The notes beneath the pieces were generated by a model that worked only from the letters and a program-made list of their open reading frames with translations, had not been told where the DNA came from and made no database searches. From assembly GCF_000218895.1 (NCBI RefSeq), contig NC_015703.1:5903001-5967000 (forward strand): DNA of 64,000 nucleotides, written 5' to 3'. Shown piece by piece: positions 34,345-45,700 of the stretch (position 1 is its first letter; every line of letters starts with the position of its first letter). The translations under genes were made by a program, and so were the position numbers. The stretch comes from Runella slithyformis DSM 19594. GTDB taxonomy: Bacteria; Bacteroidota; Bacteroidia; Cytophagales; Spirosomataceae.

Positions 34345-34380
34345 GCTCCTCCCTCCTCGAACAGGCGGGAGGGGGAGCTG
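34345..34380 (-). terminator. Strong terminator closing the surface-protein locus
   Basis: On the minus strand AGCTCC-CCCTCCCGCC and GGAGGGAGGAGCT form a long GC-rich stem with a 6-8 base loop, followed by TTTTTTTAGAATTT. It lies 37 bases after the stop of the 304-aa gene, a textbook intrinsic terminator. Confidence 0.9.
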
Positions 34381-34416
34381 CACATTAACCTACCACAAAA
34401 ATGTAACCGAAGGTGT

Positions 34417-35331
34417 TTAGTTGACTTTTACCACTTTATGCGTAAATGATTGTTTTTCAGCAACGGTACGGATTAAATACGCGCCATCGCTGAATGTTCC
34501 GACGTTCATTTGGACCGTAGTAAAGCCCAATTTTGCCTTTATATTCGAAGTGGAAATGACATTCCCCCGCGCATCTATGAGCTCAAATCTTACGGGTGCG
34601 TTTTCTTTTTCCGAAAAATACCTGACCGTCAGTACATCGGAAACCGGATTAGGATAAGTAATTACGGGGGCATTCGCATTCAACTCCGCTGAATGTCCGG
34701 AACCGGTCATTCCGGCTTTCTCGGCCGCTTTGGTCAACATCGTCTGTCGGTTGATGGGGGCCGAAAACTGTTCCAGCGGAACGGAGGTCACGGTGGGCCG
34801 CTGTCCTGAACGGGAATAAAAACTGCTTCCTACGTTCAGCGACAGCATTTCATCCGCGATATGAATAAAGGGGTCTGAATTCTCAATGGCTTTTACTTCG
34901 GCGGCGGCGACGGTACCGGTAAAGCTGAACAATGCCACCGGCTCATCTTTTCGAAATGAACCGTAGTTGGTTTCAACGGGTGCTTTTCCTATGACATAGT
35001 ATTCAGAACGACTGTCACTGCCGGCCTGCCGAAAAACGGGTTCACTCCCGAGCTTCACGGGTTTCTTTTCCCAGGTTCCTCGGATATCCCGGAGGTTTGA
35101 CAGCACAAACCCCTTTGGCACCTTTAACGTCACCTGGGCCGTAGCGCCTTTTTCCTCCGTATCGGCGTTATGGATGTTTGGCGTATCGTAGTCGGGCACG
35201 ACCCAAGTGGTGTATGATTTTGTTTCCTCATCAAAAGTAACCATGTAGTTGACCTTGAAAGGCGACGTCAGTTGAGCGTTTGCCGTCAGGCAGCCCCATA
35301 GAAGCAACGCAGAAGTAAAGATTCTTTTCAT
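34417..35331 (-). CDS. T9SS type A exported protein with undescribed N-terminal domain
   Basis: 304 aa. Signal peptide about 1-19 (ends TANAQ). Residues about 22-200 form a domain shared with the 415-aa protein upstream: the motifs TTWVVPDYDTPN, YYVIGKAPVETNYGSF, VALFSF, DPFIHIADEMLSLNV and SFYSRSGQ recur there in the same order. I know no name for it. The last 80 residues (ITYPNPVSDVLTVRYF, then NVGTFSDGAYLIRTV and HKVVKVN) are a type A T9SS sorting domain, so it is passed across the outer membrane and surface attached. Last gene of the minus-strand surface locus, before a strong terminator. Confidence 0.88.
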   Translation of the reverse strand: MKRIFTSALLLWGCLTANAQLTSPFKVNYMVTFDEETKSYTTWVVPDYDTPNIHNADTEEKGATAQVTLKVPKGFVLSNLRDIRGTWEKKPVKLGSEPVFRQAGSDSRSEYYVIGKAPVETNYGSFRKDEPVALFSFTGTVAAAEVKAIENSDPFIHIADEMLSLNVGSSFYSRSGQRPTVTSVPLEQFSAPINRQTMLTKAAEKAGMTGSGHSAELNANAPVITYPNPVSDVLTVRYFSEKENAPVRFELIDARGNVISTSNIKAKLGFTTVQMNVGTFSDGAYLIRTVAEKQSFTHKVVKVN

Positions 35332-35387
35332 TAAAAACCTTATTCGTTAGCTCAGAAATTTGATTATGTAACCCGCGGCCGGTTTTT

Positions 35388-36635
35388 CTACGCCTTAATC
35401 TTTTTCAACACAACCGGAACACACAATGAGACAGGGCAACAGTCGGCGCTTGCTTCGATCACGATAGGGCAGCATCCGCCGACGGGGCATGTCACGTTGG
35501 TTGCGGTAAACGTATAGCTTCCGGGTTCAGAAAGCAGGATCGTATTGCCCGTACCCACCTGAGTTGTTCCTTTAAACCATACCACATTGGTATAAGCGGC
35601 AGGAACGGAGGCCTGGAGTTTGTTGCCCGCACAAAGCTTATACGGCACACTCACACACGCTGGAATGTCATTATTATTCTTATTGGGGTCGGTTTGGTCC
35701 TGACTTTTTATGATACCGTAATTATAATTTACCCCTTCGGCCACGATCTGTGTCGTAACGGTCAACACGGCGCTGTCGCCCGAAGCGAGTGTAGGAATGT
35801 TCCAAAGCGGTGAAGTGAACGTACCCGTCCCCGCAGTGGCACTCTTGATCACTAAGCCGGCACTGACACTGTCTTTGACAACGATGTTGGTCGCGGCGTC
35901 AGGTCCTTGGTTTCTCACTACCAGTCGATACGTTACCGTTTCATTCAGTGTTCGAACTTTGGCTCCTGTCAGTGTTTTTGTAATGCTCAGGTCTGAGCTG
36001 CCGCCGGAACACAGGGCTGCGCTGCCGGTGATATTGATAAACTGCTCCAATGGATTCACATTGCCGCCTGCGGGCTGTCCCGAGCGGGAATAAAAGCTAT
36101 TGGCTACGTTTAGCGAGTAATTGGCATCCGCTGCCTGAATGAAAGGGTCTCCGGCCGGAAGCGGCTTGATAGGCCCAAAACATCCATTCCCTTTAAAACT
36201 GAATAACGCCACGGCCGTACCTGCTGTAAAAGTGCCATAGTCTGTTTCGGATGGTGTTTTACCGATCACATAATAATTGAGCGAAGGATCAAGTCCTGTC
36301 CATGTTTGACCTGAATTGCCCGGGCCTAATTTAATAAAACCGGAATCCGTGGGCTTGGTCCAGGTTCCTTTAATATCGGTGATTTCAGTGATGACAAAAT
36401 CTTTCGGAACCACAATGGTATACTGGGCGGTTCCGCCTTTTTCAACGGTAGTGGAGTTGTTGGCATTCGGAACGGAATAATCAGGTACCACCCATGCCGT
36501 ATACGTTTGCGTAGCGGCAGTATAGGTTATTTTGTACTTTACAGTGTTGGTGGATAGCTGGGCATAGGCTGCCTTCAAAAAACCCATCAGCACCCACACC
36601 ATACCAATCATCGAGATTCTTACTTTCTGGCTCAT
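35388..36635 (-). CDS. Exported protein: shared undescribed domain plus DUF11-type repeat
   Basis: 415 aa with a signal peptide (about 1-25, ending AAYAQ). Residues about 30-205 are the same domain as in the 304-aa gene downstream (TAWVVPDYSVPN, YYVIGKTPSETDYGTF, VALFSF, DPFIQAADANYSLNV and SFYSRSGQ). About 215-320 is a DUF11-type surface repeat (DLSITKTLTGAKVRTLNETV, YRLVVRNQGPDAATNIVVKD). A final part (about 335-415) resembles Ig-like modules with many cysteines, ending CCPVSLCVPVVLKKIKA. No type A or B sorting domain is visible, unlike its paralogue, so its anchoring is unclear. Its start lies 76 bases after the giant gene's stop. Confidence 0.88.
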   Translation of the reverse strand: MSQKVRISMIGMVWVLMGFLKAAYAQLSTNTVKYKITYTAATQTYTAWVVPDYSVPNANNSTTVEKGGTAQYTIVVPKDFVITEITDIKGTWTKPTDSGFIKLGPGNSGQTWTGLDPSLNYYVIGKTPSETDYGTFTAGTAVALFSFKGNGCFGPIKPLPAGDPFIQAADANYSLNVANSFYSRSGQPAGGNVNPLEQFINITGSAALCSGGSSDLSITKTLTGAKVRTLNETVTYRLVVRNQGPDAATNIVVKDSVSAGLVIKSATAGTGTFTSPLWNIPTLASGDSAVLTVTTQIVAEGVNYNYGIIKSQDQTDPNKNNNDIPACVSVPYKLCAGNKLQASVPAAYTNVVWFKGTTQVGTGNTILLSEPGSYTFTATNVTCPVGGCCPIVIEASADCCPVSLCVPVVLKKIKA

Positions 36636-36711
36636 TGTGATACAATTTAATTAATACGTGGTTTATATTTTTTTGCAGTGAGGATGCCGCAACACCCTCA
36701 CGTTTTACGAC

Positions 36712-39700
36712 TTAAGGAATCTGTTCTTTGATCTTAAAGAAGGGCTGCACCAACGTATTGCCCGGATGATTTTTAATGACGTTCTGGTAAATAAACTCTA
36801 CGTCATTGGTAGTTCCCTGGAAGATCACCTCGCCGTTCATGTTAATATCACCGTTGAAATAGCCTTTCAATTTGTAAGAAGGACTGACAAAGATGTTATT
36901 GACAGAATTAATGACCTGCTGATAAATGACGTTCACATCATTGTCGGTTCCCTGATAGATCACTTCATGCTTACCGTCCAGCGTATTGGTGTACAGGGCA
37001 TTTCCGGCCCATAAAGCCCTTCCCTGCTCTACTACGACCTGCGACTGATTAATGGCGGCACTGCTGAACGTAAAGGTCGGCGTGGCAGCCTTGCGGAAGT
37101 CAATGACCGAACAGGTTCCACTCAACGCCGTCTTTCGCGACATAACACCCAAGTGATTGCGGTGTTTTACCACTACGTAGTAGGTTCCCGCATTGGCCTG
37201 ACTGAACTTCACCGAGCTTACACCATCTACATCGACAATATCTCCGTCACGCTGGATCAGGGCCGAGCGACTGTCTACCACTAAGGTTGAGTCAGCACCG
37301 CTGCGCAGTTCGACAAACACCCAATCAACGATGGCATTTTGGCCCGATGGACTCGTGGGTCCTACTACGGCAAGCGTGGTGGTATTAGCATTGGTAATAC
37401 CGCTCATTCCCATGCCCGGATAAGGGCTGGTAACCGGAATGAGTCCTTTTGTTCGAAGATCGTCACGCATCAACACATCCGGAAGTAATACCCCGAACAA
37501 CGCCCCCTGTAAATAGGCCTGCGGAAGTAGACATACTTTCTCTATAATCGGATCGGTGACGGCAATGACCAACGTGGCCGTGTCGCACAGGCTCGGTGTG
37601 CCGTTGTCACACACGCGGTACTTCTGACTTATTGTTCCTACAAAGCCTGTCGTTGGTGTGTAGCTATACGTTCCGTTGGCGTTCAGCGTCAAGCCCGCCA
37701 CACTGCCGATCGGACTGTAGCTCAGCGTTTGTCCCGCATCCGGATCGCTGTCGTTAGCCGCTACTGTACCCGCTACCGTTGTATTCTTCGGCGTCAGGTT
37801 CGCATCGTCCACCGCGACCGGAGGTTTGTTGCCCGCCGGAGGTGTCGGCAATACTTCTACACTTACTGTCGCGGTATCACACAATTGTGGTGTACCTGTG
37901 TCACAGATTCTGTACGTAAAGCTGTCCTTGCCCGTAAAGCCCGCCGTCGGCGTGTACGTCACGGTGCCGTCGGCGTTGTAAACCACACTGCCGTTCGATG
38001 GAGGCGTCACCGCGCTCGGAGTGCCCAGCGTGGCATTCCCGTCAGGGTCCAGATCGTTGGCTTTCACCGTTACCGTCACCGGAGCACCCTGATACGTCTG
38101 TGTATTATCGTCGTTGGCGATCGGCTTGTCGTTCACATTCGGATCAGGCGTCACCGAAGGAAGTATGTTCACCGTCACGCAGGCCGTGTCACACTGTCCG
38201 CCCGTATCACACACGCGGTAGCAGAATTTATCCGTCCCCGTTGCGCCCGGCGTCGGCGTGTAGGTGTAGCTGCCGTCAGGATTCAACACCACCGTGCCTT
38301 TGGTCGGCGGCGTCGTCGGTGTCGTCGAGACCGTCAGCGGACCGCCTTCGGGGTCTTTGTCGTTGGTCAACACATTGCCCGAGACCGGCTTGCCCGACGG
38401 TGTCACCGCGATGTCGTCCGTCGCAATCGGCTTTTCATTTCCCGGCACAATCGTCACCGGCACTTCTACAGTCGTACATTTACCCGTTTGGTCACAGACC
38501 GTTGTACACACTTTGTCATTGCCTGTCTGACCCGATTTCGGTGTGTAAGTCATACATAACTGATGCGTTGTATTATTGACACTCAGCCCGCTGACCGTCC
38601 CTTTTGAAGGCGTGTTGCAAAGGGTTACCGTATGCGTATCACTGACATTCGGGTCATTCACCGGACCGCATATTGTGATTGGCGTTCCCGGCTCCGTAAC
38701 AATCGGCGGTAAGACAACCACCGGCGGCTGTTGCGTACCCGGCACTACTTTGGGATACACATTGATCGGTACATTGATCGTATCGCACAAATTATTGGCA
38801 TCACACACGATCACACATAATGAGTCTCTGCCCGTAAAGCCGGCATTGGGTTTATAAGTGATGCACAATTGGCCGCCTGTACTTGTAACCGGACTTGCCG
38901 TACCGTTTTTAGGCGCTCCACAGATCGTAAAGGTATTCGTTGTACTTGTCCCGTTTTGGTCTAAAATCGGCATACAGGTCTTGGTCGTGCTGTCCTGCGG
39001 CGTAACGATTGGCGTAACGACCACCACAGGCGGTTTAGGCGTAACACTTGGCGTAATGACCGGCGTAATGATGATCGGCACATTGACCGTATCACATTTA
39101 CCCGTTTGATCACACACGATCAAACAGACCTGATCGGTACCCGTTTGACCGGCCGTCGGTGTAAAGGTCATACACACTTTATTCGTCGTATTGTTGACCG
39201 TTGGCGTACCTATACTTCCCTTAGCAGGAGCCCCGCAAACCGTAACGGTATGTGTATCCCCCGTTTCCGGGTCGTTGATGTCACCGCAAACGGTTACCGG
39301 CTTACCCGGTTCAGTCACAATCGGCGGCACTACCACCACCGGTGGGTTTGTGACAATCGGATCGGTGACGGCAATGACCAACGTGGCCGTGTCGCACAGG
39401 CTCGGTGTGCCGTTGTCACACACGCGGTACTTCTGACTTATTGTTCCTACAAAGTTCGTCGTCGGTGTGTAGCTATACGTTCCGTTGGCGTTCAGCGTCA
39501 AGCCCGCCACACTGCCGATCGGACTGTAGCTCAGCGTTTGTCCCGCATCCGGATCGCTGTCGTTAGCCGCTACTGTACCCGCTACCGTTGTATTCTTCGG
39601 CGTCAGGTTCGCATCGTCCACCGCGACCGGAGGTTTGTTGCCCGCCGGAGGTGTCGGCAATACTTCCACGCTTACTGTCGCGGTATCACACAATTGTGGT

Positions 39701-42700
39701 GTACCTGTGTCACAGATTCTGTACGTAAAGCTGTCCTTGCCCGTAAAGCCCGCCGTCGGCGTGTACGTCACGGTGCCGTCGGCGTTGTAAACCACACTGC
39801 CGTTCGATGGAGGCGTCACCGCGCTCGGAGTGCCCAGCGTGGCATTCCCGTCAGGGTCCAGATCGTTGGCTTTCACCGTTACCGTCACCGGAGCACCCTG
39901 ATACGTCTGTGTATTATCGTCGTTGGCGATCGGCTTGTCGTTCACATTCGGATCAGGCGTCACCGAAGGAAGTATGTTCACCGTCACGCAGGCCGTGTCA
40001 CACTGTCCGCCCGTATCACACACGCGGTAGCAGAATTTATCCGTCCCCGTTGCGCCCGGCGTCGGCGTGTAGGTGTAGCTGCCGTCAGGATTCAACACCA
40101 CCGTGCCTTTGGTCGGCGGCGTCGTCGGTGTCGTCGAGACCGTCAGCGGACCGCCTTCGGGGTCTTTGTCGTTAGTCAACACATTGCCGCTGACCGGCTT
40201 GCCCGACGGTGTCACCGCGATGTCGTCCGTCGCGATCGGCTTTTGGTTGATTACCGTATGAAGCACCGAACTTGAGATCGTCGAAGGAGCCGTACATCCT
40301 GCCGGACTTGACGTATTAGTAGAGGTAAAGGTTATGTTATAATCACCCGGGGCGGAAAATACCACCGTTGCCACCGAACCTGTACCGGTGGCCGGGGTGA
40401 CTCCCGCCGCAGGGGTAATTGCCCAGGTCATTACGCCCGGAATGCCTCCGTTGGCCGTGAAAGTCACCGATTGGCCGCTCACTGATTTAGTAGTCGATGG
40501 AATTACAGTGATAGGCGTGGGCGGGAAACAGGGATTAAGACCTACGGCAATGAGGGCTGATGCCGAATTTTGTACCGGACGACAGGTGCCGTCTCCTTCA
40601 TTGTAAATGGAGAACACCACCTGATAGAGTCCGGCCGCGGTAAAAGTAAGCGTTCCGGTCGTATTCCCCGTCCCTGCTGCCGGACTGACTCCCGTGGAGG
40701 GGATGACCATCCATTGAATCAGTGTATTGGGGGTTCCTCCCTGCAACTGTACCGTCGCGGTTCCGTTGACCGGTACCGCAGCCGTTGAAGGCACTACCGA
40801 AGCGATGCCCGGGCTCGGGGTTGTACAATTGATCGGCGGTGCAACCACCTGAAGCACGGTTGTGGCAAAGGCATTGCTGCTTTCCGTACATCCGGCAGGG
40901 ACCGACGAATTGGTAATGTTATAAATGATCGAATAGCTTCCCGCTACCGCAAAGGTAACGGTACCGGTGGAAGGGCCCGTGCCGGTAGGCTTGGAGACCC
41001 CGGCAGAAGGTACAATGGTCCAAGTGACGGCAGCCGTGGAGGGCGCAAAGCCACTCAGGGTAAAGGAAGCCGTTTGTCCCGTCTGAATTGATGCCGCCGT
41101 ACCGGCTGCTACCCCCGGTGTGATCGGTGTACAGGGAGTACCCGGTCCTACCGTAGCAGTCAGTTGACACGAATTAGTGATTTGCGGCGATGAAACCGTT
41201 ACCGTTCGGGGACCGGATGTTCCGGATCCGTCGTACTGCACCGGAATCGAAACAGAGGTTTGGCCCGTGGTCAGTGTCGCAATGAATGGCGCAGGTGTGG
41301 TCGTAAATCCTCCGCCGGATACCAAAAATGAGTAAGCCCCGGCCTGTACGTCCGCCAATGTCAATGTCAGGGTACCGGCAGAGGGAGTACCTGCCGAGAA
41401 CGCCCCCGTAAGGGTACTGTTCGCACAATTAAGGGTCGTAGGCGGACATACCTTGATCGGCAGCTGAGGCGAATACGCCACGCAGGCTCCTCCTACAGCC
41501 GACAGGGTGGTGCCGACGCTCAGTACGGGTAAAGGAAGCTGTGTATTATCATAGCTGACAAGGTAGACGAGATAATTGCCCGCAGTCACATTAGACAGGC
41601 TGTTGCTGCCCGATGCTGAGGCAAACTGAATGACCCCCGAAGCATCCGTCATGATGATCACGTGGCTATAGTTACTTCCCGTGGTAGCAGGCGTGATGCT
41701 GTAAGTCACCGTACCGGCGATTTTATCGCAGGTAGCTGACGAACAGACGGTCGACGAAGTGCTGATGATGGCCGGTGTTGAAAAGGCATCGGAGCAGGCA
41801 CCCCCGTTATTAAGGACCGCCCGGTATTGCTGACCGTTGGCCGCATTGACAAAATTGTAAGTGGCCTTGCCGAACGTACCCGCAATATCGGTCCAGGTGC
41901 TGCCGCCGTTGGTCGAGGTCTGCCATTTTACTACCGTACCGGTTTGACCGGTGAGGGTTACGGTACCGGCATTGGAGGCACTGCACAGAGTACCGCCTGC
42001 GTAGGAAGCCGTACCGCCTACCGAGGGATTGGCACAGCAAACCGTTACCGTCGCGGTGACGGTTGTTGTCGCACCATAGCAATTGTTGGCCGCATCAAAA
42101 AAGGCGGCATAATACGTGCCGGCTGCCAGCGCCGTTACACTGCTGAGTTTATTGGCCGTAGTGGCAGGGGTGCCGCTGTGCCAGGTCAGTGTGGTGCCCG
42201 AAGGAGGGGTACCGGCCGTAATGGAACTCAGGTCAACCGTCGGAGACGGACAGGCGTTTGCTTTAGTGGTTGCCGAAAGGGAGGGGGCTGTCGTTGCCAG
42301 ACAGACCGGACAGGCGGCATCCTGCGCGGCTGCGTTTTGGCTGGTACCAATCGTTTGTCCCGTGCCGGCCTGCGTCGGAATACCCGACGTAGCAGCGGCG
42401 GATGAAATCGTTCCCGTTAAAGCCCCGGCAGCTGTAATATTGGCCGTCGTAAATGCCGCTCCCCCCTCAATGGCGTCCGGGCAGCCATCACCGTCTGAAT
42501 CGAGGTCCAGATAGTTGGCGATCCCGTCGTTGTCAAGATCTGAACCGGTACAGCCGGTCTTGGGGAAGTACGACGCCAGATACGCCGTCGTATTTACATC
42601 ATAATAAAACTCCGAAATAATACCGCCTAGCAGGTTGGCCGTACCCACACCCTGTATGCGGTAATAGCGATAGGCTCCGGCATTCAGGTTTACTGTCAGC

Positions 42701-45700
42701 TTATTGGAGTTGGTCAGGCTCACTGCTCCGTTGCCGGTGACGTTAGTCGCATCTGCGGGGTTAACGGCCGTACTCAGCAGGTTCACCCAGGCGGTGCCGT
42801 TAACCGAACCCTGCAACATAACCGTTCCCCCAAATACCTGTGTTGCCGAAGTCTTTTTCAGATACAGCGCATCGAGCTGAACAGGGTTACCAAAATCCAA
42901 ATTGAAGAGGGTAGCCCCTGCCTGCGCCTGTGCCGGGCCGGTCACAAACTGCACCGCCCCCGTAGTGGCGTTGTTGTCGTCCAGAGCCGCAAAATTGCTC
43001 AGGGCAGTAGCCATGGGCGAGCTGATAATTACCGAGGCCGGTTTTACCTGTGTGTTCCATTCACTGGCCGTGTAATAACAGCTAGCGGACTCAAGCGCAT
43101 CAACGATACCGTCGTTATCATCGTCCAGATCGTATAGGTCTACAAGGCCGTCGCCGTCGGAGTCTATAACATCACAAAGCAAATCCTTCTGACCGGTATT
43201 CTGGCTAGTGCCAATGGCCTGGCCCGTACCCGCAATTGTCGGTACGCCCATTGTTAACGAGGTACTACCTACCGACGTACCCAGGTTTTTGGTTACGTTG
43301 GTCGAACCACCGGCCATCGTGCTGCTCACCAGGTCGGTTAGAGTGAAGTTAGCTCCGCCTTCAATGGCATCGGAGCAGCCGTCGCCGTCACTATCAAGGT
43401 CAAGGGTGTTTGCAATGCCATCACCATCGAGATCACATTGCCCCGTTTGGGCAATGTAAATATTGTCCAGTCGGAATATGTCAGAGCCACTGCCACTCGA
43501 ATAATACCGAAACTCCAGCGTAGCCGAACTTGGTTTGCCTACCCAGGGAATACTAATGTTGACATTTCTGGCAAAGGTACCATTGGTACTCACGCTGCTG
43601 AAATTATTGATTGAGGCACCCGCCAGAGCGACAGCCGTCATTTGCGTTGCTGTCGGCGGATTGTCAAACGTGGCATATTGTTCCCCGTTCACCCACACTT
43701 CAACCCTCGACGTTCGACCGCTTCCTCCGGCAGCATCAAGCGTAGCTACATCCAGGAATAAATCAAGCATGCCGGTAGCGTTAGTCAAATTCAGTCCACT
43801 AACCGTTTGGCGTATATAAACATTGTTAACGTTGAGACCCGTAGCCTGTACATAACCTCCGGTTACCGTCCAAGCCCCGGCCGGTCCGGAATTGGTCGTC
43901 CATCCGGTCAGGTCAGTCGGAAAATCGCCGTTGGTGACCGAGTTGGTCGGCGGACACTCAACAGTATCCAAAATGCCGTCATTGTCTTCGTCCAAATCGT
44001 CCGTATCCAGTACCCCGTCATTATCCGAATCCTTACAGCCGTTCACGGATGACGCCTGACTGACACCTATCGCCTGGCCCGTTCCGGCAATGGTCGGCAC
44101 ACCCAACGTGGCAGTGGTGCTTCCTACGGTTGTACCCAGGTTTTTGGTTACGTTGGTCGAACCACCGGCCATCGTGCTGCTGACCAGATTAGCCGTAATA
44201 AAGGCTGCTCCGCCTTCAATCGCATCCGGACAGCCGTCGGCATCAGAATCAAGGTCAAGGGCATTGGCAATGCCATCCCCGTCAATGTCACATTGCTCCG
44301 TTCGGGCAATATAAATATTGTCTAACCGGAATACGTCAGAGTTACTGCCACTCGAAAAGTAGCGAATATCCAGCGTAGCCGAAGTCGTATTGACTAACCA
44401 GGGAATACTGATTTTAACGTTCCTGACAAAGGTACCATTGGTACTGCCACTGCTGAAATTACTGATTGAGGCACCGGAAAAGGCAGTAGCCGTCATTACC
44501 GCAGTAGATAAATTATTAAAGGCAGCATATTGTTCCCCGTTTACCCACACTTCAACCCTACTGGTTGAACCGGTCCCGTTACCATCAAGCGTAGCCACAT
44601 CCAGAAATAAATCAAGCTGCTTGGTGGCAGTGGCCGAATTCAGGCCGGTAATGGTTTGGCTCAAATAGACATTGTTGACGTTGAGACCCGAGGCCTGTAC
44701 ATAACCATTCGTAGGTGTCCAGGCCCCGGCAGCTCCTGAATTGGTTGTCCATCCGGTTAGGTCAGTCGGAAAATCGCCGTTGGTCACGAAGTTAGTCGGC
44801 GGGCACTCAACAGCATCCAAAATGCCGTCATTATCATCATCCAGATCGTCCGTATCCAGTACCCCGTCATTATCCGAATCCGTACAGCCGTTTATAGCTG
44901 GTGCCAGACTGAGTCCAATCGTCTGTCCCACACCCGCAATGGTGGGTACGCCCAGCGTGGCTGCACTGTTGCTTACATTGTTGCCCAAGTTCTGCGTCAC
45001 AGGCGTGTTGCTTGTACCGGTGTAGCCGGCCCCGCTGTTACCACCGGCCATGGTCGAATTGACCAGATTGGCCGGGGCAAAAGCCCCTCCGCTTTCAAGG
45101 GCATCCGGGCAACCGTCGCCATCACTATCCAGGTCAAGGCTGTTGATAAGGCCATCGCCGTCGGTATCCGCCGGTGTTGAGCAGGTGACTGCATCTTTGA
45201 CACCGAAGCTGATCGTACAGCGATTCTCATCAATAGCGTAATTCAGCGACAGGCTCGAAGACGTCGGAAAACTCAAAATCCCATATCCCTCAGTACCCGT
45301 CAGTTGTGTCGTTGAGTTAAATACGGTCGCTTGCCCATTCCATTCTACCGCGTAGGCGGGTGACGTGACAACGCTAACCGAGATGGTTGGTAAACCGGAA
45401 CCCAGCGATGAAAAAGCCCACAGCGGTATGTCGATCGGAGCGCTGAAATTAACCGTAATCAGACCGGCCGTACTGACAGCTAAAGCTTGCGCATATCTTG
45501 GCACCCGGTAAGTAAGCGGAAACGTAGATGCCGCATCCATAGCACTCGTGCTGTACAGCCCACCGTTTGGTTTGCTTACCGTTACCGTAACCGATTTGCC
45601 GTTGTAGCTCAGCGTACCCGTGGCCGACGTAGCCGTGATATTCGACCAGTTAACCCAGTTATACAGGCTGGCGCAATTGACATTATCCTCCACCGTGTCC

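Noticed and set aside
37729..40275. Long arginine/histidine-rich plus-strand frames opposite the giant gene
   Set aside because: They are antisense shadows of the 890-bp repeats; their composition mirrors the threonine- and glycine-rich coding strand and they repeat exactly where the gene repeats.
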